Assembly: GCA_025765595.1 (NCBI GenBank)
Contig: JAIVFH010000376.1
Location: 1 to 23,536, forward strand
Reading direction: 5' to 3'
DNA: 23,536 nucleotides
Origin: Obelidium mucronatum
Taxonomy: Eukaryota > Chytridiomycota > Chytridiomycetes > Chytridiales > Chytriomycetaceae
In this document: positions 18,096 through 23,536 of the stretch, piece by piece
How positions within the stretch are numbered: the stretch's first letter is position 1
Layout of the letters: each line of letters opens with the position of its first letter
Translations under genes and position numbers: made by a program
Notes under the pieces: generated by a model
What the model was told of the DNA's origin: nothing
Seen by the model: only the letters and a program-made list of their open reading frames with translations
Database searches by the model: none

Positions 18096-18678
18096 ATGGC
18101 GCCAATCGCAACAACAACAAACAAGTCACTTGTTGAAGTGGCGGACCAAATATCTAGCCTCGATGAGTTGGTGAAACAAGTTGGAGATGACTCGTGTGGT
18201 GCCATTGCGACATTCTCAGGAACGACAAGGAACTCGTTCGAAGGTTGAGTACCTCAATGTTTGCCAATCCGATCCATTAACATTCTGAATAAGGCAAAGA
18301 AGTCACTCAATTGGCGTACGAGGCGTATGTGCCTATGGCGATAAAGCAAATCCATATTGCCATTGCAACAGCAAGGGAAAAGTGGCCGCAGCTTACCCAT
18401 GTAGCTGTTCATCACAAGCTGGGCATTGTTCCGTGTGGTGATTCTTCGGTCATAATTGCTGTATCGTCTCCGCATAGACGCGATGTTGAGTGTTTTGTTT
18501 GAACTATCATGTTTGGAGATGTGCTTGACGTCTGGCTTTAAGTCTTTAACAAGTGATCAAACAGGCCCTGCACGCTTGTGAATTCTTGATCGATGAAGTA
18601 AAACGAATAGCTCCAATCTGGAAGAAGGAAATATATTCTGATGGAACTTGCTCTTGGAAAGAAAACTGCAACCATTAG
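18096..18678 (+). CDS. MOCS2B: Molybdopterin synthase catalytic (large) subunit, MoaE/MOCS2B
   Basis: Three exons: 18096-18243, 18294-18484 and 18565-18678 (introns 50 and 80 nt), 150 aa. The family signatures are complete: GAIATFSGTTRNSFEGKEV, LAYEAYVPMA, HKLGIVPCGDSSVIIAVSSPHR (across exon 2), RRD-ALHACEFLIDEVKR across the last junction, and APIWKKEIYSDGTCSWKEN near the end, which includes the conserved active-site Lys residues. With the small MoaD/MOCS2A subunit it turns cyclic pyranopterin monophosphate into molybdopterin in the cytosol, for nitrate reductase, sulfite oxidase and xanthine dehydrogenase. No small-subunit gene is in the window. The GTTGAG donor at 18485 is preferred because it restores SPHRRDALHACEF exactly. 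Length is normal for the family. Confidence 0.93.
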
Positions 18679-18949
18679 ATACCAATGATCAGATCATATT
18701 TCACATTAATAGAGCCAGCAGTGATGGATTCAACATTATTATCCGTGTGATGAGCTCCAGAGTTAGGATGCTAATTAAAAAGAATGTTTTTTTCAACGTC
18801 TTTTGGCACACTCTTTTACGTATCTGTTTTGGTAACGAAGCGGCCCCTCGAGCGCCTCCCAAGTAACTCCTTTGCTTCGCTTAGATTGTTAATGCGATTG
18901 CAGTCCTGAATGAGCAGCGGTTCCTTGCGCGAAGTGAGTAAAGCAGCTA
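18679..18949. other. Spacer between MOCS2B and the small membrane protein gene
   Basis: AT-rich, about 270 bp, with no supported coding frame. It would have to contain the MOCS2B 3' end and the promoter of the following gene; I see no clear AATAAA. Confidence 0.35.
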
Positions 18950-19212
18950 ATGTTCCAAAGTCAACTAACCAGTCAACAAACCACATCATCAGTCGGTCTC
19001 AGCGAATCTGCGTATCAAAGCAGCAACTTTGGAAACGAACAAACTGTGACACTTAAAATAATCAACTTGATTTCAGCCGTGCGGACCCTCCTTAGAAGTA
19101 AGTCCGTTTTATTTATTTACGCATCACAGGCGACCAACCCTTCCACATTTCCATAGTTCCTCTTATTGTAGTAAACGTACTCATTATCGTATACGAGCTT
19201 CTTTTGGGATGA
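18950..19212 (+). CDS. Small tail-anchored membrane protein, unknown family
   Basis: Two exons, 18950-19097 and 19130-19212, separated by a putative 32-nt intron (GTAAGTCC...GCATCACAG), give about 76 residues. The N-terminal half is Ser/Gln-rich; then comes an amphipathic helix (TLKIINLISAVRTLLR). The last part (ISIVPLIVVNVLIIVYELLLG) is a clear membrane segment that ends at the stop, the topology of a tail-anchored protein. Without splicing the frame ends 19 codons into a soluble tail (TAG at 19154-19156), so the intron decides whether the product is membrane-bound. AATAAA overlaps the end (19213-19218). An upstream out-of-frame ATG at about 18910 would give a 48-codon reading frame. I do not recognise the family; a missed 5' exon is possible. 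Confidence 0.5.
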
Positions 19213-19230
19213 AATAAAACGACCATCCAT

Positions 19231-22200
19231 TCATATGTTGAATGGCCATTTTGCAGCCCGACCAGCGGAGCCTACATTACGTCTTGAAGAAGAAACTGCG
19301 TTTTCGGGATATATTCGACGACTGCTTTTGCCAACGCTTTCATTGGAAGTTTCCGGGTCAAATCTTGATTTTTGGAGCGATTCTATTGAGCTACTGCTGT
19401 TCCCGTTATGTCCGGACATGGTGTTATCCATATCCGCATTAAGAGAATGGACTGAAAGCGTGTTTGGATTCATCAGAGTATGTAAGGAGCCAGCCCCTAG
19501 TATAGAGTCGAGCCTTGCTAAACCTGGCGGCGGCGAATCCATCGGGACGGGGATATGTATTGTCTCCAAGGTGGTAACAGAAGATGATCTACTGGATATT
19601 GAATGAGAACCTTGTGTTACTCGTTCGCGGTCGCTTCCGTCATCGTCTTCTTCGTCCTGCTCCTGCTTTTTCGCGTCGCGAGCCCTTGACTGGATATTCA
19701 AATTTGGCTTGGAAGAAGGCAAGACGATGTTGTTTAGATTGTTAACGAGTTTTTGTTTTTTCCGGCTTTTTCCTTGTTGACAAACAAGGAATACAATCAG
19801 GCCAAGAACGCAAACTCCGCCAATTGACGAGCCTAAAATAATGGGCAACAAATTTTGTTGATTGTTTGCCGCAGGATCCGTTGTATCAGTCCCTGGTCCT
19901 TTCCCAGTGCTTGTTGATGGAGTGTTGGACGCTGTTTTTTTGACCACAGACAAAGCAACCGTTCCAAGAGAGTTACACTTACAATACCCATATTCCGATC
20001 CAAATGATTCCAGAATACATGCAGATATATTCCAGAAACTACGAATAGTTGGTAATGGCACTGCTTTTGACGCGTTTTTTGACACAAGGGCGCATTTCAT
20101 CTGGTAATCACTTGACTGTACCATATTCGCGATTTTCGAATCAATTGGAACACGCACAATGTACGGGTATAGTCTGGGATCCGTGGCGTCATATCCGTTT
20201 CCATCATCAAAAGTGTTGAATGTAACATTCAATGCTGCAATGGATGGTGTTGTCCGTATAGATAAGTCCATTGCGTTTTCAGAGAGAATTACTCCTTGGA
20301 CTGTAGAACCAATTAACGAGCTTGCAAACTTTCCGAACCGGCCACACGAATACGACACGCATCCGTTGGCTGTTGAATTCAAAGATGAAATCAATGAAGT
20401 ATCTAAACTGAATAGATCTCCGCAAAACGTCATGTTCGATGTTATAGGAGTGACGCCGACTTCACGATAGAATGAATCCGTCGACAATAACACTGGCGGC
20501 TGCCCACAAGCAATAGTCTTTTGAATACATGGATCCAAATATAAGAGACAATTTGATATGTGGAGAGATATGGTTTCGTTTGAAGCCCCCGTCGGTAATT
20601 GGGATATAAAAGAGGATATCGTCTCTAACGCTTTTGTTGCCAACTCAGAGTCAAGACACTCTCCAGTCTGCATAGCTGTGTTGTGGTATATTTTTTGAAG
20701 GACAGATGATAAAGTTTTGGCCAGCAGCGCTACGGGTGCCGTCCCTGAGATCGCCCATGGCGTTGCCAGACTTTCAATCAATGTAAGCAGTACTGGACCA
20801 AAATTAGTGTCATCTATGTATATTCCAGAAATTGCGATTCGATCAATAAAAGCTCCGATTTCGTTCTGAAGTGTAGATTTTATCTGAGCCGAAGCTGTTG
20901 AACTAGGAACGTTTTGAACCAACAAAGAACATTGCGTCAATGCCGTAGAAGTACTTGAATAATTTTGGTACAAAGGAACTACGTAGTTTCGAAAGTAGTC
21001 AAGTGAGGAAGTATATCCATTAATGGAACTTGATAACCGTTTTTCTAGTTTTTCATCATCGTCGCGTTTCATCTTTCCGCTGCCACCATAGTTCAAAACA
21101 TTCAAGGATATTTGTTGAGGTATTTGATTTCGCCCTTGGTATTCATCTGTTACATTGACGCGTAGAATGTATTGGCCTGGTGGAAACGTGGATTGGAAGA
21201 GCGGACTAATTCCTGCGGAAATCAAAGTCCAGCTTGACAAAGACGATGCAGGTCTAAGCTCCCAAGAATAAGTGAGAGGCAGCGCGACAGTATCTGTGAT
21301 CCATCTATTCAAAAAAAGATCGGATTCTTGTGAGTAAAAAATGCATCCACCTTGATCTTACCCAATACACTGAAACTTGAAAGCAGTCGAAAAAGCTTTC
21401 CCAATTGTCAGCGTTAATGCAGTACAAGAGCCGCCTCTCGGCCCATTGAGAACTGAAAAATGAAGCGTGGCGTTTCCCGGTCGTTGTCTCCATGGTTCCC
21501 AGACATTCACGCCGACGCAATACGAGCCTCCTGGGACTAAAACTCCAGGTCTTATTTTCAGTTGCGACGTGGAAGATGTGGTCCATATCGTGTTCACACT
21601 ATCCGTAACGTTCAATACAATCATACCAGTGGATTTTTGATACCCACATGAGGGTATTGAAAACCATTTATATCGGAGCGAGCTCATTGAGATTGTTGAC
21701 CTCGTTGGAACAACTTTGGAGGAAAATATTATGGATTCTGAATAGGGTGAAACATATTGTGTGTTGAGAGTAAGTGTGACGGCGGGAATAACGTCGTTAA
21801 TCAGTGAAACAGAAACTAATTATGCAACGAAAGAACCAAAATTTTTTAGCAAAGTGTGAATGTTTATGCTCTGTTTGACACCCTTACCTGGTAAGCTTGT
21901 TCCTGAAGCTCCGGAATCGACGTTCAAAACGCGATAATAAACAAAGTACTCATTCGGCGCAGGCAATAAATAAGACATTTCTAAATCCTTTTTTCTGATT
22001 TCTCCGTCTGAGAAATAGTGGCCGCATGGCTGCTTATTCGAAACCAAGACGCATGACCATTGATACTGGAACACATCACTGCCTGAAACCCAACTCACAC
22101 TGGAATCCATACTGTGCGAGAAAATTTTAGAATTGTTGACTGACATAACAGCATTGGACTGAATAGGTAAAAATGTGATTAAGTCTGGCGCCGTGGTGAT

Positions 22201-23536
22201 GGTATACTGGAAAAAAGAGAGGTCGCTCCCTGACCCAGGCATGTTAACAGAGAGATAGAATGTATAGTTTCCATTCGGTTGGAACGTGAATGGGGGGAAA
22301 GATATAATATCAAGGCTTGCTTCATTGGGACTAATCCAATACTCAAACCCAACTGGGCCACTGTAAAAGGACCACTGAAGAGATGGAATAATAGCGCTCG
22401 CATTCCCGCAGGATTCTTGAACCACGGTCTGAAGACTGATGACGCCGTCTATGGCCACAGGTCCAACAGGTCCTATTATTTGAATGTTGGGAACTTGGTC
22501 GGAAGCAGAAACAGTTGTGGTTACGAATCCGGTTCCACTTCCTCCCAAAAAGTTTTGAAAGGTGGCATTGAATGTGTACGTTGTGGGAGCAAGGTTGTTG
22601 CTGGGTATTTTCAAATACTGTTGAGTTCCCGAAAGGAACAGATTGAGTTGAGAGTTGAGTTGAGTTTGAAGAGCGTTGTCCATTAAAGCAGTTGATTCCC
22701 CAGACGGATGGGAGTATGAAACAGCGCCAAATACAAAGGGTCTTCCTCCGGAGTTACTAATCAGCGATAAGTCCAGCAACAAGTCTTGACATGCGGCAAT
22801 AGTGACTGGAGCAAGAACTACAACTGAAGGAACAAGTGGATTTTGAGGTGCGAGAATAAGTGAGTTACCAACAACAAAGTCGGAATATAAACTACCACTA
22901 CTGAAAAGTTTCGATGGTAAAAAATTGACAGTTGACCCCACTCCCGGCTTTACAACCATTTGGGAATTAATTATAACGACGGCAGCATCCTGAGAGCTAA
23001 AATATATTGTGCAGCCACTATTTGAACCCGATATAATAGCCAACGGAATGCTGTTGAACTGAATCATTGTGGAGCAGTCACGATATATTTGAAGATTCGA
23101 TACCGGACTCGTTCCCACCGGCTTGTCAAACTGAATAATGATTGATCCCCCATCTGGTGCAAATCTACTTGAAATCATTACGGGGGCGACTGTCTGAGCA
23201 ATGAAGGTGGTATTGCAGATGATGAAGGACTCGGAAGAGCAAGGTCACTCTCCATGATTTAACAACAGACGGCATCTTTGTCAGATACAATCATATTGCC
23301 AAGCATAAGAAGTTTGCAACCTTCGGAGTGGAGCATTGAATGGCCGAGCTATTCACAACGATTTGCTGGAGTTCGAATTATCGCAGGAGCTGACAACATA
23401 CATTACGATCGGGTATCCCGTTTCTTAAAAAGTTCTGCCCAGAGATTGTCAGCAAGGTCTCCACTTGTGTGTACACTTTGGTAGGAGCAACAGACGTCAC
23501 TCGGGGAATCCATAGAAAAAAACAGTAGAGAAACAG
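19231..23536 (-). CDS. Large IPT/REJ-type single-pass membrane receptor with GPS-like motif, 5'-partial
   Basis: Firm exons: 21304-19231 (ends in TAA), 21815-21362 and about 23230-21888; introns 21361-21305 (57 nt) and 21887-21816 (72 nt). Smaller exons run to the right edge. Near 23500-23410 an IPT/TIG-like start is seen (PRVTSVAPTKVY...TLLTISGQNF). The middle is long beta-rich, Asn/Ser-rich extracellular sequence. The REJ core spans the 57-nt intron: GPRGGSCTALTLTIGKAFST, FKFQCIG-WITD, PLTYSWELR. Before the membrane comes a GPS-like pattern (FWNISACILE...YGYCKCNSLGTVAL), then one transmembrane segment (LLPIILGSSIGGVCVLGLIV, about 19800-19860) and a Ser-rich cytoplasmic tail of about 185 residues beginning KSRKKQK. 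REJ domains occur in polycystin-1 and sea-urchin sperm receptors; here no channel or 7TM part follows. A surface or adhesion role is likely; the ligand is unknown. Confidence 0.8.

Noticed and set aside
1..23536. CRISPR array, prokaryotic operon or phage system
   Set aside because: Spliceosomal introns, a pol III type tRNA gene and eukaryotic families throughout; no regular spaced repeats.

Overview
The window is eukaryotic nuclear DNA with compact genes, spliceosomal introns mostly of 50-85 nt, and AATAAA-type 3' ends. It most likely comes from a zoosporic (flagellated) fungus, probably Chytridiomycota. This rests on three things: an IQUB/FAP253-type axonemal radial-spoke gene, which only a flagellate keeps; a REJ/IPT membrane receptor of a sort common in chytrids; and otherwise fungal genes (CPS1-like M20 peptidase, Caj1/Djp1-type J-protein, UTP16/Bud21-like U3 protein). 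Species cannot be named from the sequence alone.

Layout. 1-776 (-): 5' part of a J-domain cochaperone that runs off the left edge. 854-1708 (-): disordered Pro/Gln/Ser protein. 1967-2038 (+): tRNA-Thr(UGU). 2179-5087 (+): signal peptide-TPR-GT61 glycosyltransferase gene, apparently decaying. Intron 2 carries a 672-bp TTAA-flanked (piggyBac-like) non-autonomous transposon, and the last exon has an in-frame TAG inside the conserved catalytic domain. 5510-6610 (+): Cys-rich repeat protein with a GPI-like tail. 6771-8704 (-): type II membrane M20 peptidase, three exons. 9186-10472 (+): four-finger C2H2 protein, five exons. 10513-12045 (+): Ser/Asn/Gly-rich low-complexity protein, two exons. 12046-14107: about 2 kb without an intact gene, holding tRNA-like relics, a degraded and partly duplicated coding remnant on the minus strand, a perfect 35-bp inverted repeat (foldback/MITE-like) and a tRNA-like unit ending in a T-run. 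14108-15224 (-): UTP16/Bud21-like U3 snoRNP protein, six exons. 15322-18035 (+): IQUB orthologue, ten exons. 18096-18678 (+): molybdopterin synthase large subunit (MoaE/MOCS2B), three exons. 18950-19212 (+): small tail-anchored protein joined by a putative 32-nt intron. 19231 to the right edge (-): large IPT/REJ/GPS-like single-pass receptor, 5'-partial in the window.

How the genes relate. They do not form one pathway; this is an ordinary eukaryotic neighbourhood with very short spacers. Examples are a 97-bp divergent promoter between UTP16 and IQUB, 30 nt between the IQUB poly(A) signal and the MOCS2B start, and 40 nt between the zinc-finger stop and the next ATG. The unusual content lies in the transposon-disrupted GT61 gene, the foldback/duplication region at 12.2-13.9 kb, the apparent very short introns and the REJ receptor with an altered GPS motif. 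Exon models were built by hand from reading frame, GT/AG sites and family conservation; the totals given were checked to be in frame.
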